From positions 32,050,501-32,114,500 of the forward strand of contig NC_092672.1 of the NCBI RefSeq assembly GCF_964355755.1: a stretch of DNA of 64,000 nt. Reading direction: 5' to 3'. The notes under the pieces are model-generated. The model made no database searches. It saw nothing but the letters and a program-made list of their open reading frames with translations, and was not told the DNA's origin. Source of the stretch: Antedon mediterranea. Lineage: Eukaryota; Echinodermata; Crinoidea; Comatulida; Antedonidae. Position 1 is the stretch's first letter. Each line of letters begins with the position of its first letter. This document shows positions 1 to 12,100 of this stretch, one piece after another. Position numbers and translations under genes: made by a program.

Positions 1-59
1 ATCTCATTTACTTTTTATATACATGTATCAGTATTATATCAGACCTGATTTACACTTAC

Positions 60-145
60 GATTTATACTCACTCCTGAGGACGATCAAAGTATATTAATC
101 GAAACGTCGAGAAACTCAACAGTTCTTTTCAGAACTAATATACGT
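60..145 (+). repeat. Dispersed repeat with short stem motif, copy 1
   Basis: The segment holding CCTGAGGACGATC, then ATCGAAACGTCGAG and AAACTCAACAGTTCT, recurs in inverse orientation at about 35035-35120. It contains a short complementary pair (CGAT/ATCG) before GAAAC. It is probably the end of a dispersed transposon; the rest of 1-371 shows nothing I can name. Confidence 0.6.
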
Positions 146-371
146 GATGTACCCGCCGCAAACTTTATATCAATATTTCATTTGAGTTAGTATATTTCCC
201 CGACATTTCAACTGATTTTCCGTATCACGTTAATGTACTATGCAATTTACCACTTGGCTACTACTGTAGCACCCTCTATGTTTAGCTGTATTATATTAAA
301 ATATAGCACCCTCTATGGTTTGGTCACACAGTTTTCTGATATTTCATTTTTCAAGTTTGAAGTAAAGTACC

Positions 372-579
372 TCTAACAACAGGATGCTGAGCTCTGAAGA
401 TCTAAGGGTTTATCTGTGGCTGCAACACAATCGGTTTAACAGACACCGTATGCCGTGGGGGAATATGTACATAGTACAGTACTGTTGGTATTTGTTGCAG
501 CCAGACATAAAATCAAAGGACTGCTACGAGTTCCTATCTTTGCAAGATGAGCTTAGTGTCCTGTTGTTAGATTGCCTTA
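372..579. mobile_element. hAT-like MITE, copy A
   Basis: Inverted ends TCTAACAACAGGATGCTGAG on the left and TGTCCTGTTGTTAGATTGCC on the right, with an interior shared with copies at 5862, 13001, 14048 and 15831. A 69-codon open frame crosses it but is part of the repeat, not a gene. Confidence 0.8.
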
Positions 580-625
580 ATTGTACTAATTAGTTACTTG
601 CTCTTCATTGTTATTAATAACTTAC

Positions 626-2916
626 AATGTAATCATTGTCCTCATCTTTAGGCCCCTGACTGAAATAAACTCTGAAGTTCTTCGCTGCTTCTTTCACCTG
701 TTCATTTGTTCCAGTTAAACCAATAAATTTTGGGCTAAATTCTAGAAAAAAATGAAAAATATAATTATTTTATTAATTACAGAATTTTTAGACAGGAACT
801 TCAGATAACAAAACTGTTAAGGAAACACTTTTAGGACTCAAAATCAATTTGCTTTTAAAGGTTGTTGTTGTTAAAACATACCCTCATTTCATCAAGAAAG
901 TGTCCCCTTAATAGCGTTGTTGTTCCAAAGGAGTCGTTTTACTGTATTTAATGTTTTGTTTCTAATTTATCATATAGTCAATGTTATCTCAGAAGCATGA
1001 TGAACGTATTGTTTGATGTGATCTGACCTTTGACATAAGCAGCAATTGTTTTGATATCATCCCTCTCTGGATCAATTGTAATAAACAGCGGAACGACATT
1101 TGGTAAATTGCGACTCTCATCTGTAAACAAAATTATGATATTGAACTGATATTATACTAAGAAAGCTAGTAACTATTAGTTACAGTCCCAAACTAGTATT
1201 AGTTAAAGTCTGTAACTATTAGTTATAGCCTCAAACTATTAGTTAAAGTCACTAACTATTAGTTACCGCCACAAACTATTAGTTACAGTCACTAACTATT
1301 AGTTACAACCCCAAACTATTAGTTACAGCCCCAAACTAGTAGTTATCAGTAACTATTAGTTACAGCTCCAAACTATTAGTTTAAGTCACTAACTATTAGT
1401 TACAGCTCCAATCTATTAGTTACAGCCCTAAAGTATTAGTTACAGCCCTAAACTATTAGTTACAGCCTTAAATTATTAGTTAAAGTCAGTAACTATTAGT
1501 TACAGCTCCAAACTATCAGTTAAAGTCACTAACTATTAGTTACAGCCTAAACTTTTAGTTAAAGTCACTAACTATGATGATTGAACGAGCACTTTATGAA
1601 TACTGTATAATAACAAGTTTTATTTCGGTTATGCTTTATTGATCGTAGTACATACCAATTTTATTTACAACATCCACCATCTTCTCTAGTTCATCAGGAC
1701 AGATGTCAGGACAATGAGTGAAGCCAAAGTACAATAGTACCCATTGGCCAAGGTAATCTTTGTTTGTCTTTGGATTTCCTTCATGATCAACCAATGAGAA
1801 CGGCCCTCCTATAGCCGCTTTACCAAGAGATCTTGATCGTTCCTTTTCAAGAGCTGAAATTGATTATTTGTAATAATAATTCTAAATAACTTAACTTTAA
1901 CTACAGTTTGTTTAAGTTCTAGCAACATTACACAAACCAAATATTGTTAATAGCACAGATTTACATTTAGGAATAGCAGCTTCAGTGGCCACCCCAATTT
2001 CTAAATCTTATTTATTTATATTCGACCTCACCTAATTCTTTTTGATGTTTGAAATATTTAAATCCACCAATCGCTACTCCTCCCAGTGCACATGTGACTA
2101 AAAGCGACTTCCATGTAATAGGCTGCAGTAAAATAATATAAAATGAGTATGTTATTATTTGATTACTGTGTATGTAATTGAAAAACTTCAACTGGAGTAT
2201 CACTCGAGGTCAAGGTGTAGATAGAGGTTGAGGAGGGGAGAGCTATTCAAAAATAGAGATTAGAGCTTCGAGAAGGATTTAGAAATACTGGTCGCAGTTG
2301 TGGAGTATGGAAGGATATTCCTTGATCTTGATAATGTAATAATTGATAATTGCATTGATTAACTAACTACCAGAGATCATTCTCAAATTGTATTTTTACC
2401 TACTACTATATTTTGTAGTAGTAATTGTAATAATATTTATTCAAATTCAGTTTACCCCTCTTGATTTAGTTTGACTTGATTTTGAACTGTTTAGTCTAAC
2501 TGTCATTTCACCATGACATCTTACTCGGCATATGGAACTGTTCCAAAACTGCTGCTGCAGCAGCACAACAGCAGAATTTTGAAACTTTGAAAACTTTAAC
2601 TGAAAATAAAACAAATGAATGTAATACATACATAATAATAGCCTGCTAATATTTTAGCCGGATAGTTTAGGCCTATTCAATCAGAATTTGATTTAATTTA
2701 ATTTTTTCATTTTTAGGCTTAGGCCTACCTACCCAGGCATAACGCCACACTTACATCATAATCGTCAGTCCAAACACTTAATTTAACATGCGTCATGTCA
2801 GTTGGGAGGGAGGCTAGCTATGATTACCTGTTAGCCTGGGCTTATCTAAGGCTAGAATTTATTAATTGGCTAATTATTGGCTTTTTAATATTATATAAAA
2901 ATTAAATGCATACCAT
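626..2916 (-). CDS. SCO1: SCO1-type mitochondrial copper chaperone, 3' end outside window
   Basis: Cytochrome c oxidase assembly factor of the SCO1/SCO2 family. It delivers copper to the CuA site of COX2 from the inner mitochondrial membrane. Coding exons, read on the minus strand: 2916-2914 (ATG only), 2599-2456, 2122-2032, 1853-1656, 1120-1028, 741-626; all splice phases agree and give 215 residues so far. Residues 2-49 are Arg/Ser/Gln-rich, like a transit peptide; a membrane segment follows ([18 protein letters not shown], about 54-71). The thioredoxin-like domain carries the copper motif C127-P-D-I-C131. The last visible exon ends at ...DEDNDYI with a GT donor, so the C-terminal exon(s), with the second copper-binding histidine, lie left of position 1. 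The first exon contributing only its ATG is inferred from phase and the GT after it; an upstream start is possible. SCO1 versus SCO2 is not separable in an invertebrate. Confidence 0.93.
1140..1575. repeat. Minisatellite of about 20-bp units in SCO1 intron
   Basis: About twenty degenerate tandem units of the form AACTATTAGTTACAGCCCC, alternating with a variant containing AGTCACTAACTATTAGTT. It lies wholly in the intron between the SCO1 exons at 1656-1853 and 1028-1120. Confidence 0.9.
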
Positions 2917-3226
2917 TTTTATTATTTAAAAAACTATTTAGACCAAAACAATTACATTTCCTTCACACACGAGATTAGAGCGTGTAAGCTGCCATTTTGT
3001 TTACATTTGTCCACCTAACTCGCTCATTATTATAAAGTGAATTAATTTGTAGGATACACGATATGTTTTAACTGATTAATATAAAGCATATTTGAATTTT
3101 ATCATAATATATAATGTAAATTAACATGCTATGTTATTTTAGTTATTATAAAATATGTTTTTTTCTAATTAGCAACGTGTCTAGGGCGCCTATCTTTGTA
3201 CAAATAATTCTTTCTCAGTAGACAAC
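2917..3226. promoter_or_regulatory. Bidirectional promoter region between SCO1 and SRPRB
   Basis: The inferred SCO1 start (2916, minus) and the SRPRB start (3227, plus) are about 310 bases apart and point away from each other, so both promoters must share this stretch. I see no clear TATA box; parts are AT-rich. A divergent promoter is inferred from gene geometry only. Confidence 0.6.
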
Positions 3227-5731
3227 ATGGCAGCCACCAGACAAAAGCTGTCCCCTTTTGAAATGAACTTGCGAATGCTGAAAGAAGAGTTATCTAAACA
3301 AGATCCCGTGATTTTGAGCATTGTAGTTGCTGTAGCAGTAGTTTTACTAACCATAGGTATATTTTTGTTTTTCAATTTGTTTTAAATTTGAGTAATTTTT
3401 GGATTATAGAACATTTCATATGCCTGTCGCCTCTCTCTGTCTGGTATGTACATCACGTCGCACGTGTGTTCCCTGTTTGCCTGGTCATTTCGCCCTGTTT
3501 TCTATATACTCATTACACGACGGGCCGTATTACAGCAAGTGTATATATTATAATGTGTGCTACATATTTTCATAATACTTATATCTTTTTATGACATATT
3601 TCATTGTGAATTCTTTACATTAAATTGCATCGATTTAATCAATAATATTTTAATAATATATATATTTATTATTTTTTAATAAACAAAATATGAATAAATA
3701 AAAGCCAATAATGTGTTATGATAAAACATTAGTTAAAAAAAATATTTGTTTAGTTATTTACAAGTTGGTGGCTCGTGGAAAAGGAGGAAGAAATGCTGTT
3801 TTACTTGTTGGACTGTCTGGTTCTGGAAAAACTCTTTTGTTTTCAAGGGTAAAATTAATTTTATGAAATTAATTTTATGAAATTATTAGATGATACTGCA
3901 TTAATAATATGCATTTTATGTCATTTCAAGAGGGAAGATTGCTCAAACCCTCTGGATCCAAGTCTGATAACAATGTGTGGCCACACATGCCTAGTCTATC
4001 AAAAATAGATATCAAAAAGTAATTTATAATCTTTTAACCATCAATTAACTAGCCCCCCCCCCCCTCCCCACCTGATAACCATGTAACCACATATTCTGTA
4101 TTGTATTATTATTTTATTACAGCTACTGTTTAACAAAGGTGCTTCAACATTTACATCAATAAAAGAAAATGTTGGAAGCTACGTCACTCTGAATAAGAAG
4201 ACAATAAATGTTGTGGACATACCTGGAAATGTCCGACAAAGACAGCAATACTTAGACCAGTACCAAACACAAGCAAGGTTAGTGGTTATGCCCTTATTAG
4301 CAATGATGTAACATTAGTAGCCTAGTCTAAACAGGGAGTTGTAAAATATTTCGTTATGTCTAAAGATACGGTACCGTATCCATACTTTTAAAAACTAAAG
4401 GTACGGTAATTATAGAGGGCGCTATGTAATGTGGATGTTAATCAAATAGGTTATTGCATTGGTTTTCTGCAAGCCAGCTGTGTAGCCTAGTGGACATGTG
4501 ATGAGGCTTTGGCTTAAGGGGTTGGGGGTTCGATACTCTTCTTGACGTCTTTTTTTTATTTATTTTTTTAGTTTTTAATTTAAGAGAGATTATTTAAAGG
4601 GTTAGGTTTTTAATATTTAGGAAGGAGTTTAATATTTAGGAACGAGTTTAATATTTAGGAACGAGTTTTATATTTAGGAACGAGTTTTATATTTAGGTAC
4701 GAGTTTTAGGAATGCAATTTACCGTACTTTTAGCAAACGGAAGCGCCCTCTATAATTACCGTATCTTTAGCAACGGCGATAATATTTTACGACTCCCTAT
4801 CTAAAGCTCTGTTTACACTATCAAACTTTATGTAACAAAAAAATGTGATGTGCACATATATGGACATGATGATGTCATATCACTACCATATTTGGGCATA
4901 TCACTGCCATATTTAGGCACTTTTTTTTGTAAAACTAGTTTGATGGTGTAGACAGAGCTTAATGGATATACCTGGAAACGTAAAATGAAATATCATCTAT
5001 TTCCCATGATGGCAATAATTATAATGTTATTATTTTATTATTTTCAGAGGATTAGTGTTTGTGATCGATAGTGCCACGTTTCAGAAAGAAGTAAAAGAAG
5101 TTGCTGAATATTTATACAATATATTGAGCGATGCAATTATATATAAGATGTCACCGAAACTGCTGGTGATGTGTAACAAACAGGACATTACTCTGTCAAA
5201 ATCTTCTAACGTTATCAAGACGCAACTTGAAAAAGAAATGTAAGTTCCAACAATAAATATATATATAACATAAACATCAAAGGCACAGAATAAATAAAGA
5301 ATAATAAACAATAAAGATGAGGAAATCTGTAAGAATAATAAAAAGTCGCCCCAACCGAGATTCAAACCCGGAACCTTGTGTTAGACCACTGGGCCTTTCA
5401 TGGTATTCTTCAAAGCCGATAGGGACTCTCGGAGTGGTACTGATTTCAATAGACCATTTAGAAAACTGTTCACCGCATTAATTTCTCATGAATATTCATT
5501 TTCTATTTCCGCAGAAACACTGTTCGTAAGACTAAAGCAGCAGCTCTTGGCAGCACTGATGATTCCAGCTCTTCTTCAGGGGTGTTCCTTGGCAAGAAGG
5601 ATAAACCATTTGAATTTGCTCATTTGTCAAAGTATAAAGTTGAATTTGTAGAGTGTAGCGCTAAACCAGAAGCCGACGAGGAGGAACCAGAGATTGGACC
5701 CCTTCAAGAATGGCTGGCTAGTAGAGTGTGA
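3227..5731 (+). CDS. SRPRB: Signal recognition particle receptor subunit beta
   Basis: Membrane-anchored small GTPase that holds the SRP receptor alpha subunit at the endoplasmic reticulum during co-translational targeting. Exons 3227-3356, 3754-3848, 4123-4277, 5048-5239, 5515-5731; phases agree and give 262 residues, the usual size. Residues about 27-46 form the N-terminal membrane anchor; the P-loop GLSGSGKT is at 63-70, the switch-II-type motif VDIPGN follows in exon 3, and NKQD is at 170-173. The C-terminus ...ECSAKPEADEEEPEIGPLQEWLASRV matches the family G5 region and final helix. The start ATG sits in AACATGGC. A polyadenylation signal AATAAA lies at 5752. Introns 3 and 4 carry mobile elements (4332-4799, 4803-4960 and 5316-5400). 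Confidence 0.96.
4475..4560 (+). ncRNA. tRNA-like pol III unit (SINE-type), not a true tRNA
   Basis: An A-box-like TAGCCTAGTGG (4482-4492) is followed about 35 bases later by a B-box-like GGTTCGATAC (4527-4536) and then a run of eight T, a pol III terminator. No cloverleaf acceptor stem is apparent, so I treat it as a tRNA-derived SINE remnant. Confidence 0.45.
4613..4707. repeat. 19-bp minisatellite, about five units
   Basis: Repeats of AGGAACGAGTTTAATATTT with small changes, inside the inverted-repeat element at 4332-4799. Confidence 0.85.
4803..4960. mobile_element. TA-MITE family, copy 1
   Basis: Ends AAGCTCTGTTTACACTATCA and its inverse (TGGTGTAGACAGAGCTT). The interior GTGATGTGC...CATATTTGGGCATATCAC is itself a partial palindrome. 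It lies in SRPRB intron 3, directly beside the element at 4332-4799. Confidence 0.9.
5316..5400 (-). mobile_element. tRNA-derived SINE fragment
   Basis: Read on the minus strand there is GGCCCAGTGG (A-box side), then a B-box GGGTTTGAATC (5359-5369), then a TTATTATTCT tail ending in ACAGATTTCCTCATC. The same tail occurs in the SINE at 36774-37100. It lies in SRPRB intron 4. Confidence 0.6.
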
Positions 5732-5861
5732 ATTTGTTTAAATTTATCAAAAATAAATAATATAAAATACACAATATTTGTAAGATCAGTGTTCAAGTTT
5801 TAGTGTTTTCGACTTAAAATTGAAAACAATTTTTGGGCCAGTTACAATACCATTGTTATAT

Positions 5862-6086
5862 CAAGGCAATCTAACAACAGGACACTGAGTCCGTCTTGCC
5901 AAGATAGGAACTTGTAACAGTCCTTTGATCTTATGTCTGGCTGCAACAAATATCAACAATACTGTACTATGTATATATTCTCTGCGGTGCTCGGTATCTG
6001 TTAAGGGATTCGTGGAACTGATCGTGTCGTAGTCAAAGATGAACATGTTGATCTCCGGAGCTCTGAGCATCTTGTTAGATTACCTT
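5862..6086. mobile_element. hAT-like MITE, copy B
   Basis: Starts CAAGGCAATCTAACAACAGG and ends with the inverse (CTTGTTAGATTACCTT). It is flanked by TGTTATAT (5854-5861) and GGTTATAT (6087-6094), a 7-of-8 match consistent with an 8-bp hAT target duplication. Confidence 0.85.
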
Positions 6087-9000
6087 GGTTATATACAGTA
6101 TATATATAAAATATACAAATAATATAAGTATTATATAAGCTTTTTTTGCACACAATGTTCTATTGATATCCACATAAGGAAAGCAATGATTTAAATGAAA
6201 TACCAGGCCCGCATTTATGGTTACAGCATTCAATGGACACTTTCCAGTGAAAACAACGTTCACATTACGGCCAACCCATATTTATGGAAAACACTAATAT
6301 TAAGACACTTTGCTGGTTCCGGAAGGTGTCCCCTTAATAGGTCTGTATTTGGTAGCATTGACCAATTCGACACTTTATTAGTATTGCTACTTAAATGAAT
6401 GGAATTGATTAAATTCTAACTTGAGGTATAAACTGTTTGTGTATTTATTTTTAGCGTCTCATTGTGGTCGCCGCTAAATCGTTTGTACGCCGCCGCGCGT
6501 ACTGAAAACGTTAGCGTATTAACAGTTGACAAGCATAATGTATATTGCCTAAATATAAATTGTTTTTTAAATAAATTAATTAAAAGTTGCATGACTCCAT
6601 TGGAGTGTTTGTACAAAAAAAATTGAAATATTTAAAATTCGCGGGAAAATTATAATTTATCGGGCGATCGACGCTTCGTAATTAATGTTCGGAACCATCT
6701 TAACAAACTGATTTTGTAAAAATTATAGGCTATATTGAAAACCGTTAATTTTGCACGAGATTTTGCATGTGATTTTAAGAATGTTATTTTCGCACAGGAA
6801 TTTGTTATACTTCTGTTTTACTTATTGAGCAATGACATCGCGACGTATACAGACCTAATTCGTATAATGGAAATACCATCTTAAATTTCGTTACATATCG
6901 AAGGTGCTGGAGTGCAACGAACTTATTTTTTACTCCTTACCGATGTTTCTCCCGAGGCATATTGTCGATAATTAAAATCCCAGAAAATTATACAAAACTT
7001 AATATTATTTTTTATCAAATTTCACTGACTTATGATCTTATTATATTGTGGACGTGTGACGTTTTTTAAAAGGAATTTAAATAAAATTTTAATAACTTCG
7101 TTTATTTCACGGTTTTACCAACTTACGTCACGTCAAATTTCATACTCTATTGCGTGCAGTGGTTATGCAGGTATTCTTTTCAGTTATTGCGGCATAAAGT
7201 TAATATTATTATAAACGTGTTTCTATAACCAGGAAATGTAGATTAGGTAAATTTTCTTCGGAAATGATATTGCTCATAAAATATATACAACACACGGAAT
7301 GGAACTTAACTCGACAACTTTCGGGTCGTCGGTTGGTTGTGCAATACTTGACTGTAGGCTACTCTGTGGGTGTCAACAAACAGAGTCAGCTGATCGATAG
7401 GAGACTTACAGTATAGAACGGAGTTGTCTATTGTTTATAATGCTATAGGTCAGTGACAGTGGGCCTATCATTTTATCACTATCCAAAGTCTACTGCTTCT
7501 ATTGTGTACGTGATTGTTGTCAGCACGTGATTCTTGCTGTACATTTCGTCTTTAATTCGCGTTGACATTTTATTTTAATCGTTCGGTCGCTTTATTACCG
7601 ATTTTGAAGAAAAGGAACCTGACGTCTTTCCTCCCTGCACACGTGATCACAAGGAATACCCGTTTCCATGGTAATTTTAGTAAAAGTACGATAATTATAA
7701 TTGTCTCACGTGAGCGGGATAGACTTTTAGTGGTCGGTAGTTACTAATCAGTCACGTGAACGGGACTTCGCTTCGATTGTTCTCTCAAGTCAGAAGCTAA
7801 CGAAAGGACTGTTGTTGGAATAGTGTTTACAATAGTGACAGGATCAGTAAATATATTATAGTCTTTGAAAGTATCGGTTCCAAAAGCGGTAGTACTTGTT
7901 ATGTACATTTAAAGGTAATATTCTAACACTGAAAGCTGGTTTGACTTTTAGTCGGTTGAACCGGTCCTTTAATAAATCAACTCGGGCACTATATATATAG
8001 TAGGCCTATATATGTTATTGCATGGCTGAGATTACTAACAATTAAATAGGTCATTAACTGATCAAATTAAGTTAAGATTTACACTGTCATGCCTTCTTAA
8101 AAACCGTCCATTGTCTGTACTATTATGGAGAAAGTAAATTCGCCATTATTATATAGAAATTTAGGGTACAGTATATTTATTGACCATTATTTTATAGGCC
8201 TACTCCAATCAAGTATAGTATCCCACGTGACCATTAAGTACCTTTAAGTGTAAAACCAGCACTTGATATATGCATTCAGTGACTAATTAATTCATACATA
8301 CCAAGTTCAATATTGTAAGAAGCAGTTACAGTATTTTATTGTTGTTGTTGAATACCAGTTAGAATGTTCAATTGACATTATTTATATCGTGAGGCCGCTT
8401 TTGATGATCAGTAACAAAATTTTATTTGTATTTTTAGGCCATGTGTTTTCATTGTTAATGTTAATGAATGCATGGACTCAACAATGAAAATGAATACTAA
8501 TTAAAAATGCAGTGTCACCTTGTATAATTGTCCTCGGAGGAGGTTTAATTACAACGAAGGCCTTGTACTATGTGTAAATACACCATGGCCATCGGAAAAT
8601 AAAAACTAACTATTAAATTCAAGTACATCGTATTTATGATATTTAGGCCTATCCTACGTTTAAAGATTCATTTTTTTATCCAATGAAAAATATACTATTA
8701 GGCCTATCAGCCCTGATTATGCATGGGTCTAAAATACAGGATATTCAACCTTTTAATGAGTATAAAAGAGGAACCGTGAAGCCTACGCCTACGTCGTGGA
8801 CGTTAATTCCTTATCGACATACTTATACATAGCATTTGATTCAGGTCCGGTAAACCGAACTGCACCACTTCCCCACGAGGGCGCATTTAAAGAAGTCTCT
8901 GCTTTGATAACTAAATGGCTGAACTTGAAATAGTTTAGTAGGCCTACACCTGTTTACACCAATATTCAAATTAGGTTGTTGACGTATGAGTTCAAAATTT

Positions 9001-9137
9001 CAAATCGAATAGAAAAACATGGAACAGGTTTAATACTGGTAACGTCGCTTCGTATGGTATGAAAGCTTGGCAACAACATCGGCCTCCCTATTTAAGTCAT
9101 TATTAATTAATCATAACATCATTTTCATTCTATCAGG
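6087..9137. other. Intergenic region upstream of the SLC7A gene
   Basis: No coding exon is recognisable. It holds a hairpin repeat near 6299-6341 (GTGTCCCCTTAATAG type), AT-rich stretches and, at 7524-7759, a cluster of CACGTG sites. Untranslated first exon(s) and the promoter of the SLC7A gene are expected here, because its first coding exon begins at a splice acceptor (9137/9138). Confidence 0.5.
7524..7759. promoter_or_regulatory. Cluster of four CACGTG E-boxes
   Basis: CACGTG occurs at 7524-7529 and 7640-7645, and as the full palindrome TCACGTGA at 7706-7713 and 7752-7759. Such sites bind USF/TFE/MITF-type bHLH-zip factors in animals. They are probably the promoter zone of the downstream transporter; that link is inference. 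Confidence 0.45.
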
Positions 9138-9177
9138 TACTGTAGTCTCAAACATTTGGTCACTTCGAACACACAAC

Positions 9178-12100
9178 ATGACGATATTAAACTTTTTCTC
9201 GCCGCTGTTTCGTAAGAAGCACTTTGCTAAACAAGATGTGTCGAAGACAGAACTAAAGCGTTGCCTGACGACGGTGGATCTAACTTTTCTGGGCATTGGA
9301 AGTACGCTAGGAGCGGGGGCATATATTCTCAGTGGACAGGTAGCTAAGGAAAAGGCTGGACCAGCTGTCGTACTCTCCTTTTTAGTTGCAGCAGTAGCGT
9401 CACTTTTAGCAGGTATGTTTGTACAGGTTATTTTTTATAGTTTTAATAGTTTGTCAGCAAGTAGTCACTATGACGTCACATGTGGTGCCATGAAACTATA
9501 AATACAATGGTCCTGGTAATAGTAGTGACGATATCAGTTTGTGGTAGTGTTAAATATGAATGCAATAATTAATCATCAATTTAAATTCGTTTTATTTAGG
9601 TTTATGTTACGCCGAGTTTGGTGCACGCGTTCCCCGCACAGGATCTGCTTACGTTTACAGTTACGTCACAGTTGGCGAAATATGGGCGTTTGTGATCGGT
9701 TGGAATCTTATACTTGAATACGTAATAGGTAAAGAACATTTATTTAATTAATACAACAATAATTGCATTTATATTTACTCATGTCGGTTAGTTCTACCAA
9801 GTCACTGTGATTGAGTCTGGTGTACGACAGACTACCTATAGGCCTACGTTCACATTGATTTTTCTCTCTGCCCACAGACCAGCATCTGGGCTCAGTGTGA
9901 ACGTAGTTTATTTTATTTTATTGTCTTGACAGGAACGTCAAGTGTTGCTGCGGACCAGCACCAAAGCTCAATGTGAACGTAGCTTATACTCATTTATTTT
10001 ATTCTCTTTGACAGGAACTTCAAGTGTTGCTAGGGCCTGGAGCGCGTACTTCGATACGTTAGTTGGTGGAAAGATTGAAGCTTTTACGTTAGAACATTTG
10101 AAGATTAACGTTTCATGGTTGGCGGACTACCCGGATTTTCTTGCTTTTAGTATTTGTATTTTATTATCAAGTAAGTAAACTATATATATACACATATGTA
10201 GATGAATGTTGTAGGAATGATTCTTGTAGGGATCTTTTTCTTGCTTTGAGAGAGGACGCAGCATTTGTGACCGACAATGCCAAGCATAAACATCAAATCA
10301 ATTTGTACAATCAAGTAATCGAAAATCAAACATACTTCTGACAACCAATGCGCACGTACGATGCATGACGTATAGGTCTATTCCTGAAGTCAGTCAAGTT
10401 TAAAAAAACAAACAAAAACGTACAGCACTAAAATACTCCTGATTAATTTGATATTCTCTGTTTACAACAGTCTTGTTAGGAATTGGCGTGAAGGAATCTT
10501 CGCGGTTCAACACGATTTTCACAATAGTGAACCTCATCGTCCTAACCTACGTCATCATCTGTGGGATGTTCAAAGCGGACACAGACAACTGGAAGATTCC
10601 AGAGGATGATGTGCCGCCAAAATATGGGGATGGTGGCTTCTTTCCGTATGGATTTTCGGGAATGATATCGGGAGCAGCGACTTGTTTCTATGGATTCGTA
10701 GGATTTGATTGTATTGCGACAACGGGTAAGAAATTACGTACAAGTTCGTACAAATTTGACGACCTTACGTTACAGTGACCCCACCTAGGCGCTCTTAGTT
10801 TCTTTTGGGACACTCCTACTAAGAAGGACTTTGTTGGGTTCCGAAGGTCCCATTTCAAAGGGCACCTCTTTAAGCTCAGTTCTCACTAAAGCTTGGTTCC
10901 CACTAGCGACACAACGTAACGCAATTTACTCAACGTAAGCAAATTCCCTTCCAGTAATTGTGTTTGCCGCCGCCTGCGTGAAATCAAACCTGCGATTTAT
11001 ACAACACTGTTGCGTCGTGGGTTCCCACTCAATTTGCGTCAATAAGTCGTTGCGTTGCGTTCTAGTGGCAACCACGCTTTGGACGCAACGCAAAGACGTA
11101 AGCCACAACGCAAACGAATTTACCAATCAAAATCAACATTTGAATAATCAATCGCCTTGATGCGCTGCGTCTTTAATGGGAAACAAGCTTTACCGACACG
11201 TTAGACGTCCAATTCCTAAGTCAGTTGTGTCTCCGTTAAGTTGAATTGCTATCCCCCTTGGTGATGGCCCGAGAGGTGTCATCAGCTCCATTAGTGGTTA
11301 AACCATTTTAGGCCAAAATAAAATAACCGGATTTATAATTCACAGGTGAAGAAGCCAAGAACCCCCGACGAGCCATCCCGATCAGTATTGTGATATCACT
11401 GTTCTTTATATTCATCGCATACTTCGGCATTTCCATGACCATAACGCTCATGTGCCCATACTTCCTTCTGGATGAGAAAGCACCGCTGCCATTCGTATTC
11501 GATTACGTCGGTTGGACTTCGGCAAAATACGTCATTTCCATCGGCGCTGTGTGTGCGCTGTCAACTAGGTGAGTTTTTTAATTAAAAAAGAGAGAAATTG
11601 AACGCTTTTTTGACGATCATGAAACACATGCAGTCCTAATAAAACGATCAAAGTATCACTCATTGTATGTCCGTTTAAATTGGCTCTTGATACCAACTTA
11701 GTCAGATATTAATAATAACTAAGCCAGAACGAGTTTATTAAATACATTGAGTGCTAGCTAAATAGAGTTTTGTTTATCCTTTAGTTTGCTTGGAGCGATG
11801 TTTCCACTTCCTCGAGTTATCTACGCCATGGCTAGTGACGGCATCATATTTAGGTTCCTTGCTCGAATCAACAGCCGCACCAAGACACCTGTACTGGCTA
11901 CTATTCTATCTGGAGTATTTGCAGGTATTCTAAAGCTGATTCGCACCATGCAGGACGCAACGCAAGGACGTAAAGCGCACCATACCGCAAAGTAATTTGA
12001 CCAATCACGACGCGTCGATCATCCATGTTTGGTAAACTCACGTGCGTAGTGCCTCTACGTCGGTTGCGTGCGTCCAAGTGAATGTTCTTAGACGTTCTGT

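Larger units (their letters stand above)
4332..4799. mobile_element. Terminal-inverted-repeat element carrying a tRNA-like unit and a minisatellite
   Basis: The left end CAGGGAGTTGTAAAATATT is mirrored at the right end (AATATTTTACGACTCCCT). A second inner pair (GGTACGGTAATTATAGAGGG against CCCTCTATAATTACCGTATC) extends the stem. TCTAAA flanks both sides (4326-4331 and 4800-4805). Inside are a tRNA-like pol III unit and five 19-bp tandem units. CAGGG-type ends resemble hAT elements; the flanking duplication is blurred by the adjacent MITE at 4803. It lies in SRPRB intron 3. Confidence 0.75.

Noticed and set aside
384-593. 69-codon plus-strand frame at the window start
   Set aside because: Lies inside hAT-like MITE copy A; the same sequence is repeated elsewhere with stops.
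1140-1575. CRISPR-like array
   Set aside because: Tandem 20-bp units without distinct spacers, in a eukaryotic intron; it is a minisatellite.
4475-4560. A functional tRNA gene
   Set aside because: A and B box motifs are present, but no acceptor stem or anticodon arm pairing could be seen, and it is embedded in a transposon.
9067-9177. Upstream extension of the SLC7A frame
   Set aside because: It begins at a TTG and crosses an acceptor at 9137; ATG 9178 fits the family.
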